From Branchiostoma floridae (Eukaryota; Chordata; Leptocardii; Amphioxiformes; Branchiostomatidae), in NCBI RefSeq assembly GCF_000003815.2, contig NC_049992.1:12678354-12742353 (forward strand): 64,000 nt of DNA, given 5' to 3'. The position numbers and the translations under genes are program-made. The stretch's first letter is position 1, and each line of letters opens with the position of its first letter. Shown here in pieces: positions 49,701-61,600 of this stretch. The notes below the pieces were generated by a model. It made no database searches and had not been told where the DNA came from. It saw nothing but the letters and a program-made list of their open reading frames with translations.

Positions 49701-50292
49701 TGGCCCGATTACAGACATGTTGTCGGAATTGACTCGAGGTTGTAGATAGGGAGAGCTCTGGGCTGCTCAGTTGGAGTTTTCCTACTACAAAACTACCACT
49801 TTAGTGGTCACCCTGCACAGTTCTGAGTCGATCGGGCCACGGTCTCTCGTGTATGATAACATGTGGAAAACATTAAAAAAAAACAAAGGTAGTAGTGTTT
49901 TAAAAGTGTGTAATACATGATATCCCTTTCATTGTACCGACACAGGACCGGTTCCGACAGGAAAATCCGGAAACCGAAGCTCATGCGACACCGAAGCCGA
50001 CATCAGCTGCCGCATCCCCGACTCTCCACGGGCGGGACAGGACCTCCTCAAGGCCGTCATGGAAACCAAGACAGAACGGAGCTCCAAGATGTTCGGGCAG
50101 CACCTTGGAGAAATCTTACGGTCTGTCAAGTACCTCATCGGAGACTTTCAGGACAGGAAGACGACTGGGAACCGGGAGTCCGAGTGGAAGACGCTGGGAC
50201 TCGTGCTGGACCGCTTTCTCATGTTCTTTACGATTTGCTACACCATTGTTGCCAATGTCTTACTGCTTTTACCAGCGCTGAACCTCGCCTGA
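43791..50292 (+). CDS. Nicotinic acetylcholine receptor subunit, alpha type (tandem copy 1)
   Basis: Pentameric ligand-gated ion channel subunit of the plasma membrane, 508 residues from nine exons: 43791-43920, 44651-44790, 45995-46039, 46428-46537, 47019-47197, 47528-47628, 47845-48106, 49123-49335 and 49946-50292. An ATG at 43863 (MSLALLLQLS…) may be the true start, giving a cleaner signal peptide and 484 residues. Extracellular domain: loop D Trp102, loop A WIPDIYLYN, Cys-loop C177-C191 with 13 residues between, loop B Trp198, and loop C YYPCCPEPYP with vicinal C241-C242, which defines an alpha subunit. M1 is at about 260-282, M2 about 290-311, M3 about 325-346 and M4 about 484-505. Glu289 at -1' predicts a cation channel; position 20' is Ala310 instead of the common acidic or charged residue. 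Poly(A) signal candidates lie at 50678 and 50887. Family certain; exact subtype and stoichiometry unknown. Confidence 0.95.
44342..44475 (+). mobile_element. Degenerate tRNA-derived SINE in nAChR copy 1 intron 1
   Basis: A tRNA-like head with GTAATGGTCAGCGTGACC and a B-box-like GGAAGTCCGAATCC, then AAGATGGGACGTTAAGCC, a decayed form of a SINE body. Confidence 0.5.
46140..46395. mobile_element. MITE family M, copy 1 (nAChR copy 1 intron 3)
   Basis: Outer ends TAAGGTGGTATCTCACTGCA and TGCAGTGGGATACCACCTTA are inverted. Further in, GGCACTGCGGGGTTCG pairs with CGAACCCCGCAGTGCCGC. It is compatible with a TA target duplication (TA|AGGTGG…CCACCT|TA). It ends 32 bp before exon 4. Confidence 0.88.
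46738..46945 (-). mobile_element. SINE fragment in nAChR copy 1 intron 4
   Basis: Reverse-oriented core and 3' part of the family at 40261: GGCTGCTCGGGAAATTCCC, TCCGGACGGTTTCATTTACG and CTAACCGAAGCTAGTTACTC. It ends about 75 bp before exon 5. Confidence 0.75.
48201..48417. mobile_element. MITE family M, copy 2 (nAChR copy 1 intron 7)
   Basis: Ends AGGTGCACTCTCAAAGCACT and AGTGCGGTGAGAGTCCTCCT are imperfectly inverted. Inner arms CACTGCGGGGTTCGTT and CGAACCCCGCAGTGACGC are near-perfect. The interior ACGTAAAAGTATG and CGACAAAAGGCACAAAAAG matches copy 3. Confidence 0.85.
48418..49110. other. nAChR copy 1 intron 7, remainder
   Basis: AT-rich intronic sequence before exon 8. No further feature seen. 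Confidence 0.6.
49494..49590 (-). mobile_element. Short SINE fragment in nAChR copy 1 intron 8
   Basis: Reverse-oriented part of the core: GGGTTCTTTAACGTGCATG and GGGACCTCCATTTAACGTCC match the complement of the core at about 40435-40495. Confidence 0.75.
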
Positions 50293-53200
50293 GCTTGTAT
50301 TGTAATGAGATGTATCCTGAGTATCTAGTTTCATGAATAGGGGTGTACATCGAACAGTGACATTTTCTGTTTTGATTTTGTAGATGTCTCTGATGATTTA
50401 TTTCAACGTTTTCAGAATTTGTAAAACAGTCAAAGTAATAAGGTTTGGAGTACTTTTATAGTTTCTGTGGTCTTTGAGTCTCGAATGTTCCAAATAATTT
50501 TAGTACTTGAAACATCCCAAACTCTATACACATTCTATCAAAAGGCACAACAATGCCTGGCTTTATACTAAAATATCGTCCTATAAGTAAGGCATTTAAC
50601 GTATCCCACGCGTCAAGTCAAGGAATGTAATGTTGAATTGTATGAAATGTAGATTTGTCTGCGTCCTAATTGCTGTCAATAAATATATTACAACTGCAAC
50701 ATATAAAATGATGAGAAATATAGATATCCGTAGATTGTAGAGAATGGGAACAAAGAACAAAGAAACTCACTAGCCCCAAACGATGTACATTGACTGACAT
50801 TAATGGACGCGCATGTACCTGATGTTTGCCGTAGATATACTTTAACAGGCTAAGCCTCTTAGTGGTGTATACTGTCTTCCCAACTCAATAAACCTGTTTA
50901 TTGATAACTATCATGTAATATACGCTAAAAGACTCATCATTAGACAATATATGTTGTACACGATATATTGTAAACATCTGATAATTACATTCTGTGTATT
51001 TCAAGTGAGTCAAATGCTCTTTGGATTCCTTTCCGCAAATCCTTGCTTATTCATTATATTCTAAAAGATTTCAGAATGCACATATCGTTTTGAACAATAT
51101 ATACTGTATGGAAACAACGATTCTGTTAGCAAGCAAGTCCAGTGCATACCTTTAGCGAAGCGATGCTGAACTAGGGTACGGGGTACTTAGGAGTCTTGGA
51201 AGTCTATCGTCTCTATGTCATTAGGAACATGAGATGGAGACTGATAAACTGTGAGACATACAGATCGATAATCAGCCATGATGACATTAAAAACCTCCCA
51301 GAGAAGTTAACGTTCATTTCATGCATTGGAGTAACCTGGAATCCAGTCTACCGTGGATTGGCCAGGCTACCTCCGTGACAGTAGGGCCTTTCCACCGCCG
51401 GGGTTAATCTTTTACACCCGGTAGGAGTTTTGTACGGTGGGAGTTTGCCATCCACGGATCACTCACGGGGCAAAGTCCTACCGGGAAAATGCTACCGGGT
51501 GTGAATGATTACATCGGCGGCTGAGAGCTGCACTGGCCCCACAGAAAGCCTACACTAACTACGGTAGGCCGTGCCACAACTACATGTAGACTGGATTCCA
51601 GGTTAGCATTGGAGTGGCACTCCGTGGTGACCTGCTGCATGGCACCAGCTTCAAATACATTAGATCTTATCTTAAACACACTTCACTTATCAGCTTGTAG
51701 ATTTAGAGAATACCGTTAGGAGAAAGAATCTAGGTCAATAAGTTGGTAATGATGTTAAAGTAGATGTAAGATAAAGGGAGTGTTGTGATGGACACTTAAC
51801 TACAATTAGCCTTGGTACCATCTCCAGGAGTAACCGCTGGCTTAATTTAGTCACTGAGTGAAAAGATTGAGTCAGCAGTTACTACCAGACAGGCTATATG
51901 CAGCAAAACTATCAGACACTGGTGAAGTCGACTTGCAAATATTGTATCTACAAAATGCCTTTTTTGAGTAGCTCTTTCTTTTCGTCCATTTTTCGCTGAG
52001 ATACTGAGTCTATATAACATGTTAGGCTTAGGTCACATTTCGGGATGTTTTAAGAAACGAAAAATCAAATTGTATACATAGGAATATACACATGCCCATG
52101 AATCTTATTTTGACATTTTTTGTACTTTTTATATGATACTTTTCGCAACCAAAAAGCTGACCGGTCGGGCTGGGTTTGAAAATGGGAATTAAGCCTAAGC
52201 AAGGTCACCAGTTCTACCTCACGTCGTTCTCATGCCAGTCGATCAAGAGCGTCTCAGGCATACGTACTTAAGGAAAGAAGATTTGAGTTCCACAAGTTGA
52301 GAATTCCGTTATCGAGAATGTTAAGCCAGGAACTGAAGGTTCTTTGATCACCAACAAACAGAAAAGACTGAGGGTATTCCCAAGGGGCACGGGATTAGAG
52401 TGGTGGTATCTCTGCGGTAATTAGCAATGCTAAGGACATTATCTAAGGCTCTGTTTATGGACCACTAAAATGGAACGACAGGAAAGAGCTTAAAACATCG
52501 TAGAAACACTGTGAAAGATTTAAAAGATCGTAAAACAAAGCACGTTTTAACAGACTAAATGATGTAGTGAGAGCAATTAGCAAGCTCTAATCTTGATGTG
52601 AACTTTAGGTGACCTCAAGTGGAATGTTCTGAATCGTATCTGTCTACTTCACAGTGACTGTCACTGAGCAGAGAAATTCTCTTCTTTACTTTCTTATGGA
52701 ATACGTTAAGAAAAAACATGCGGAGTTTGTGTATGGTGGGTGTATATACATCTATATACATAGTATTGTAAAGATCTAACAATATGCCATTGAAACGCTC
52801 CCGTTATTAAACATGACTTAGAACCATATTCAGAATTGTACTATTTCCTTAATAATAAAGTGTTGGAAAGGAAATCTAACGGCAACTTTCCCTATTTCCG
52901 TCACCGAGAAGTATGTTGTTTTGTGGTTTGATTTCAAGAAGGAGGTTCATTATCGCATCAAACCACACATCCCCACCCACGCGCATACACATAGAAACGA
53001 GAATTCAGGTACTCCGGAAATGTCGTGATAAAGCCTTGATTAAGGATTACAAGACATCTTCCCTATCTAAGAAACCATCGCGATGACACATCAATCCGGA
53101 AAGACGATATCTTTTTGATGACGGGTGCAGAATACAGCTGCTTGTCGGACATCACGAGTTGTAACAGTATACACCCGATGGAAGAATGTATAGTTTCTAA

Positions 53201-55656
53201 ATTAGGCCATTAACATTTCCCCTTGAGAGCAGAGTAAAATCTTCCTCTCAAATCGCCCTCCTACTTCGTTTGCAAAGAATTTCATAGATGCTAGAAAAAG
53301 CATCAACGCGGTATGCTTAAGCCAGACAACCATGTCAGGAAGCTTCAGTATTCCCAGGGGGAATTGCGTAGAATCATGCACTGAGTCTATGTTCTGTTGC
53401 TTTGTGTTAGTACTTTCCCCAACTATACCTCTTCAGTTCGATCGTAGTTATCTATGAATGCATGTACACTAAATACGCACTCATGGAATACCAAACAGAC
53501 AAATAGACAGTTGTGATCGACGAGCACACTAAACTATTCATCATTGTTTGAAGCAAGTAGGGCAACGGCTGCATCTTTTATAAGTGGTCAGTGAGTGAAA
53601 ATCCCTACGGATTGGGCAACGTTTTAAAGACAATGAATGTATAAATGAGAGAACCTTTATTGTACATTCATGGCTCGACGGGCTAGGTACAGGTCGTTGG
53701 TAGTAACAGACCTATGCAGAAAAGCAGAAACCACAATATATAATTAGGTATAATAGTAATCGGAACCTCAATCGTATATATGCTGTCAAGGATTGATGGA
53801 CTTTGAAATGTTGCTTACGAGAACTTTCTCCGGTGAAATCGTGACCGGAAATCTTAATATCTATCGACTTTCCGGTGCGCGCATGATGTAAGTCCCTGTG
53901 AGATGTCTGGTATTGCATTCCGAATGAAACAATGTAACTGATGGCCTGGTTAACCTCACTTATCTTCTAGATATGGCGAATGGAAATTACAACTAATATA
54001 CTCAGCGGGGAAGGATCCCAAAGGATTTTGCCCTGATGAAATAACCACAGTTTATTGCAAACAATTCATTATTAACAAACTATTTGTAATCAACCGCAGT
54101 TTATGTTTAATCAAAGAGACAGTTGCGGGTCATTCGAGTATGACATGTCACTCACTGAATGACGCTACTAAGCATCTAAACACATAACAATGTTATACAG
54201 AGAGTAGCATCATCATTTCATATCCATATCTCTGTTAACATGGGCTATATATTTAGATAATCGTCAAAACTGTTGCATTTTGTTCAATCCCTTGGTCTCA
54301 ACAGAAAAAAAAGCCTCAATCGATAAGGCCATCTTATGGAACATGTTTCCAATTTGATTACCACTTTCGAACGCAATGGATGACAGGCCATAAATACTAT
54401 CTGGCACTTATCATAGTACATAGAAATGGTCATTGGCGTCTCGTATTCATATTCATTACAAGCGAACTGTAAAAATTGTCATCGGAGGTAAGGAGGGTTT
54501 GCTGTACATATTATCAACATGTCGGAGAATGGAGGAGTAAAAAAGCCAACTTGAGAAGGATCAGAGGACTGATCGAAAGCTTGTTGGTAAGCGCTTTATT
54601 TTGTGCACCGATATATGGTCTTAAAATTGTAACATAAAGTCATATAGTTTTCATATTTCCACCAAAGCCATATATAGTACTGAGCTATCATGTATTGGAC
54701 AGGGTATTAAAAGCATGAATGGACTTTGCTGTTTGACAGTTGTACATGGTACAATGTATGTGTAACAATGTGTATCTGCTTGGTAACATCTAGATTTACA
54801 ACATTCGTCGGCTCCAGGATTCGTCCAAAAACGTACGTACAGGCCCTCAGTCACAGTCTGGCCAGAAACACAGCACAGTGTGGTCATCTCTCTATCCCTG
54901 TAGCTAGCTCTATATATGGAAACTAAGCAGATAACATAATGCATTCGTATTTTCTAAAAATTATGACTACTGGAATATGGACGGAATGGCAGATGCAGTT
55001 TATGTCAAGTGTTTTGTTCTGATTTGATACACGTACAGTCTCTTCTTTTTAAAGCACTACAAAGGTAAAGGTATTGGCCTAAAGTTATTGGCCTAAGAAT
55101 ACAGAAATAAAGTCGTGACATGACATAAGTAGGTTGAAAATGCTTTTAACGTTTTACATAGGTGCTCTAGATGTACACGTGAGTGATGTGACAACTTCTG
55201 TCTATCTACAGGAAAAGGCTAGACATGTCAGAAAATGATACTCATCTACAACACAGATTAACTAAGAGAAGACACGCCAATCTTAGTTATCTGCACTCTC
55301 AGGGGGTCTAGAATGATCCAGGAATAGAATCCCCCCTATTCATACACAGAGTATGTGCTCTTCCGGCGTAAGGCGGTTGTTTCTGTCATCATTCTCCTCC
55401 AGTAGCGGAGTCAGTCCCAGAGCTAATTTCCCAGTTATTTCCCGTACTGCACCCGCGTCGAATATCAATAAAGCCGCGTTCTTACGTTCATTTCGTTATT
55501 GATGCCCTGCCAGCTCCAATTCAGTCATAATGCAATGACAGATGAAAGTGTGCAGTCCTAATAGGAACCGCGGTGTTCCAGGGAAGTCAGAGCGTTGGGT
55601 TGTTGCCATCTTTCTCATCATCAACACCCGACCGGCAACAGGCGAAACTGCAGGAC
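50293..55656. other. Spacer between the two nAChR genes
   Basis: About 5.4 kb with no exon-like frames. It contains the 3' UTR and poly(A) signals of copy 1, one MULE-like MITE (51332-51605) and otherwise AT-rich unique sequence. Confidence 0.6.
51332..51605. mobile_element. MITE with 20-bp perfect TIRs and 9-bp target duplication
   Basis: The left end TAACCTGGAATCCAGTCTAC and its exact reverse complement (51586-51605) bound a 274-bp element. GCATTGGAG lies directly outside both ends (51323-51331 and 51606-51614) as a target-site duplication. A 9-bp duplication points to a Mutator-like (MULE) origin. No coding capacity. Confidence 0.92.
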
Positions 55657-58600
55657 ATGGCGCCCGGGTTTCTTCAGGTTGCCGTCTTTGTACTCATCTA
55701 TTTCTTCTGCCAAAAAGGTGAGATTTCTTACTAAATATCAATCTGTTCACTACTATCTATTAGTTGTCATATATATCGCTGTGAATGTTGCAGACGTGTA
55801 TGCATAGGTATATGGAAAATAACAGGTCTATGATTTTCTTGCTTATGATGTTTGGAACAGACATCTATAACATGTCCATAGAACAAAGACTAATTCTAAA
55901 TCAAAACTATGGCTAACACCACTTTCCTGCTCCTCATATACAACGCTTTAAGGCAGACGTTCACGGATTTTTTTCCATAAAAAATCGCCTTGTTAAGTGC
56001 CCATAATCTACAATGTATACCTTGTAAGTTGATTCGTTGTTGAACATTATTTTAATCTTTAAGCTAACAAAAGACGGTATTGTTAGATTATTATGTTATG
56101 GTTTGAAACTTGGAAACAAATTTTGCCGCAGTTCCTGCATGCAATGCTGACATAGATTTTTTAAGAAGATGCAAGGAAATGTATCACTTCGCCCTCAAGG
56201 AATTTGTTAATACCTTAAGTTTGTTCAGTGATTTGTGTAAAGAAAACACACACACATATTTTCGCTTATCTGTTGTCCAATTTGTAAAGGAATTCCTCAA
56301 CATGATCGCAATCTTTTTTAAGCTTTTATTAATTTTTTTTTCGGTACGGTATCTTATAAACAGAAACGCTATAATGTATACAATGCACGGTTACTGTTAC
56401 GTGAAAATATCTGCATTGGCAATAAAGTTGTAATTGTCCCATTGCTTAGTAGGACTTTTAGATAGCTTAAAACCTCACTTTAAGACCCAAACCGAGCATC
56501 ATGGCTTCTAAGAAAAAGGGGAAGACAACCGGGATCGCCCATGTCATAGTCACATCTACAGCTTGGTGTAAGCTGTAAAACTGATCCCTTAAAGAAAGTT
56601 CTAGTGAGTCTTATAATTGGCTTAGAATACAAGAGATCTTCCAAAGATAAGATGGCATAGAGGCCACACTGCGGGGTTCGTTCACTGCATCACTATTTTG
56701 TTATTTTCTCCGATTTTTAATAATGTAGATATTGTATGATACGTAAAAGTATGACTTAGAAGACGACAAAATACACAAAAAGAAAAAAGAAAATTCGTTC
56801 TTAATCTCTGAAATTCGTTGAGTATCTTTCGAACCCCGCAGTGACGCAAGCTTGACACAAGTGCGGTGGGAGCGCACCTTAAGTCTCCGGCAATAGCCAC
56901 ACTTCAAGAACCTTTAATCAAGAATGTTTTTGCAATCTAATGTTCCTGGGAGGGGGATTCGCAGAAAGCACTAGAGGAAGGAGAAATTGGTCGATTCTTC
57001 TCAAATTACCACACCATCACAGCTAGGCGACAATCTTTTATCATATTTCGATTAATACTTACATGTATTTCCACCCCAGTAATACCTGTTAATTTTGCTA
57101 TGAAAAACCGCTTAGTTAGCTAAAAAGAACAATGATTTATCTATTTCCATAATACCACGATGAACGATACTAATATTAACCTAATTATGTGAATCGTAGC
57201 TTACATCTAGATTCGTTAGCGTCTTTCACACAAAATACAAGATTAATATAAGAGAATAGATCTTGCAGAAATAGGAGTAATAGTCCAGCGGAATTTGATT
57301 GTCCTTCAGAAAGCTCTACAATTGGATGTACATAGTATTATCTTGCCCCTCAGTCTAAGTGCTTCGTGGGGTATGTCAGCTCATTTTCTTTTGTCCTATT
57401 TAATTACGCCCCTTGAAGTACCTGTCTGCACTCGATTTCAGAGACTGATAATCTTGTCAATCTCTTAAATGGTTCATACGGCAGAGCAGGCCCCCTGGGT
57501 AATATAGATGATTGCTTCCTTTGTGCGGTTCGATAGCCCAAAGCGCCGAGCTAATTAAAAACTAATGGAGCTGAAAATATGGGATTTACGGAGTGCATAC
57601 TGTACAATCCCTCTACTCATCCATTTTAATGTGAAAGGAGATATTTACAGTAATGTGGGTGAAGAGTCCATATGGCTATTTCAAATCGGTAACATGATAG
57701 CGGTTATTATTTGAGAATGTCCGCGGAGGATATATTAAAAAGCTTATCATCCTGGTTAATATCAGTGGAGATCAGAGTGTAATAACTAGATATCAAATAT
57801 TTATAAGAAACACACCTTTTTGGTAAGAATGCTGCTGCGTCTGCTTATTAATAAAACTTATGGATCGATACAGAACCCCAGTAGACGATAGTCTACCCAG
57901 AGGTACCGACATTACCATTTCTATATCCGTAGTACATTTTGCTGAAGTTGCTTGAAGTCAGCAAATGTTCCAGAGAAATAACTCATAGATGCCATTAGTT
58001 ATGTTTCCTAAGAGAGTGTCTAAAGTACACCTAGTGAGGAACTTAAGTTCTTTCCACAAGGGGGCTTGCATGTTTTATAAAGTTGTCAATTTTTGATTAT
58101 GAAAGTTCATCCTTGATTTCCCCCTTTGATAGGATATAATGCTTGAAAAGCTCTGAAGGAAATTGAAGACTTGGCAACTTTTGTATAATTTAGATTGCTA
58201 CCATCCATCAATTCAGCGTTCTTAAAAGCTTTCTATGCCAAATACATTATGCCGTACCCACGTACGTTCAATCATTAATAAATTTGATAGCAATATATCT
58301 GTACTGTCAGTATGTGAATGCATATTAACACCTGTGTCCAATAGCATTGTATTGTAAAACTGTCATTTGATATTTATGAAAACATGAGTAGGCTGTATTG
58401 AAAACGGATAGGTCAGGAACATATGTAACTTCATTGTAGATTATGTATATATGTTCGTTCTGGTCTGTTGCTGTAAAAGTCTTACCCTCAAGCGTAGCTA
58501 TTGGTAGTTCTGAAAAATAAGTGTTAAAAATTAAACAAAACATAAACCGTATGTATGACCTACGTGAGATCTAGCCATATTGATTTTTCAAATGGACGAC

Positions 58601-61600
58601 CTTCTTTTATGTACACGTAGTGGTAAATTATCTCGGCACTCTTTAACTAATGTTTCTGTGTTTTTGCATGTACTGTGAATACATTTCTTGATTTATCATA
58701 TTTCAGAAGCACATTGTCTAGACGAAGTGTTACGCCTCCGATCAGACCTGTTGGCCAAGTATCAGAGGTCGGTCCGACCTGTTCGTGATTACAAAGACGG
58801 CATCACTGTATACCTCAACGTGGCACTCAGACAAATCACTGACTTGGTAAGTTACCCATAAACAAGCGTTGTACATCTCAAAATAGTTTCAACAAGCACG
58901 TCACCGGAACGTACTGCGCCTGCGCGAACCCTGGTGTTTTGGGGCTTGGTTTGGTCAACGTTGCATTGAAATCCCGCTTGTTGCACAGTATATGTTAGAG
59001 ACATGGTTTCATGTAAAACGTACACGGGATTTTACCCTTATATACGCACGTACTTTCTTAAATGCGGCCCTTTAGTAAACCGGGGGTTTAGCAAGGTTTA
59101 GCATGTCTATACTTTTCGCGCAGGCGCAGTACGTTCCGGTGACGTGCTGCTTCAACAGGTTAGCAGGTAATAACAAGGGGTTGGCAAGTAATTGGAAAAT
59201 TATTATATATAAGACCAATAAACTGATGACGTTTTTGTATACTATATACTACCCTCCTCATGGCTATATGATTCCGGACGAGTGGATTGGGAATACTGTA
59301 CAGATTCAGTCACGTTTCAGACTGGATTGCCGCCGAAGCGCTACCTGGCGGCAAAACGTAGTACAAGTCATTCAGTCCCCACGAAGATAGCAGGCAGCGT
59401 ACAAATAATAGATTAGTGTGTGTGCATGTGTGCTTGTGTGCGCGCGCGTTCGTGTCTGTCTACTTTTTTAAAATTTCAGCTGGGGATATTCAAATTCAAA
59501 GTAAAATTGTCATGGAACCAGTTTTAAAATAAATACTTTAAGATACTTATCCATCTATTTATTGATCTAGATACCTAATCAGTTTCTTTGTATAATGTAA
59601 ATCAAATTTTGTCATCATTAAATCATCACTCCTCCTCAGGATGAGAAGAACCAAGTTTTGAAGACATTCTGTTGGCTGAGAGTGGTGAGTTCTTTTGACT
59701 CGTGTTCAATGTTACAACGTAGAAATTGTTCTATGTGCCACACGCTACATTTCTTTTGAATGCTGCTTTTAGAATTGAAGCCCAAAAAGTGGACCGTAAG
59801 GCATTCTGTTGAGTCAGCATGAGTCGTTGGCATATATCATGAATTGTAAATTGAGCAGCCTGAAATAAAGATATGAATATGACGATACAAATGATGAACT
59901 TGGCATGGCTTGTAATTCAAGTCTCTTTCATCACATGTACAGTACTGGAAAGATGAGTATCTCGCGTGGAACAAGACGGAGTATGGGGAGATATCCAGCA
60001 TCATGTTTCCTAGCAGGGACATCTGGATACCGGACATCTACCTGTACAATAAGTACGGATCCACCATATTTTCTGGTTAGGTCTTCTATAGGTTTTTAAA
60101 ACAACATCTATGTTTATGAAGGTTAGACATCCAGGAAAACAATATATATTCAAATACAGTTCAATCTCTACAAATGGATAAAATAACGGAGATCTATTTC
60201 CGTACGTTTCGTGCGACATCCATCACTCTTCTTCAGTGAATAAGAATGGTTTGGCAGAAATAATCCGATTTCATCCGGTTATAGAGATTGAATTGTATTT
60301 GAATAATCAACATCTAGTTTATCAGATTTATGACTTGTTTTAGGTCACAAATGTACCCCCAAAGGGGAACAACTTTGTGTACTGAAACTTAAAACTCTTC
60401 TTTTTTTTCATTTTGATCCTAAAAGTGTAGCTCTGTGACCAAATGTTGAATACTGAGTTTCTTATCACTGGAGTATGCTGTATGCATAATTTCAATGTTC
60501 TACGTATACCTTCTAATTTTCTTTGTTTATTGCGCCACTGCAGTGTAGACGAGCAGAGTGACGGCGGCTTACAACCGGGAACTAACGTGAAGGTGACGTC
60601 AGAGGGTGAAGTGTCATGGCTGACTCCCTCGTCGTTCACCAGTTCCTGTAAGATTGACATCGGGCCGTTTCCTTATGACGACCAACACTGTATTCTTCAC
60701 TTCGGATCCTGGACCCATACAGGTAAAACAAGGTCTATGTTCTTATTCAATAAATGAATTTAGATTCATCCTCAAAGTTATTGAGTCTTGTCGAAGATGA
60801 CGGAATGCACGTAGTCCCTACCGATATGGAAATATGGGAGTCAACAACATGATACACTAGCCTCGTTGCCGTGCGTCTCGCGAGAGTTTATGTAGCGCGA
60901 GAGTTATTACCAGAGGGAATTTAAAAACATGTCTATTCGCAGTTTTCGCGTCTTGAAAGCTTCCCAAGAAGCACAACGTTGTTTTTTGCTGTGTCTAACT
61001 CTTGAATATTTCGTGAAAATGTCCTGAATGTGTCTCTCCGTTTCCAGGTGTCCAGGTCGACCTACAAAACGCGAGTGACGCGGCAGATCTGTCTGACTTC
61101 GCCGATAACGGAGAGTGGTGGCTGATGGGCATGCCGGTCAGGAGGGAAGAGAAGTTCTACAGCTGTTGTCCTGAGCCTTATCCTAATCTGAAGGTACTGA
61201 TGAACCTTGTTTATGCGCCGTGTCTCCTGGCAGCTTTCGTTGTGGAAGATACGTGTTGTATTTCTAATGCTGTGGTCTTGATTTGGACACTTTGAAGAAG
61301 ACGTCGTGCAGACTGTTAGTTTCTTTGTGGCAAACTTTGGATCATGGAAAGGATTTGTCTTGGCATGTAGTTATCTTGTTAAGTCTAGGCATGCAAGTAG
61401 CTTTTTATGTTGTCTTAGCAAAATACTATCCAGGAAGAGGTCTTCTTTTTGTTCGTCCGTCGACAACAACGATGACCAATGACAGCCACAAAAGTGATAT
61501 AACAATGTGGTATTTTTCTTCGGCTTTGCAGTTTTCAATCAATCTCAGGCGGCGTCCGATGTTCTACTTCTTCAACCTGGTGCTGCCGTGCCTGATCCTG

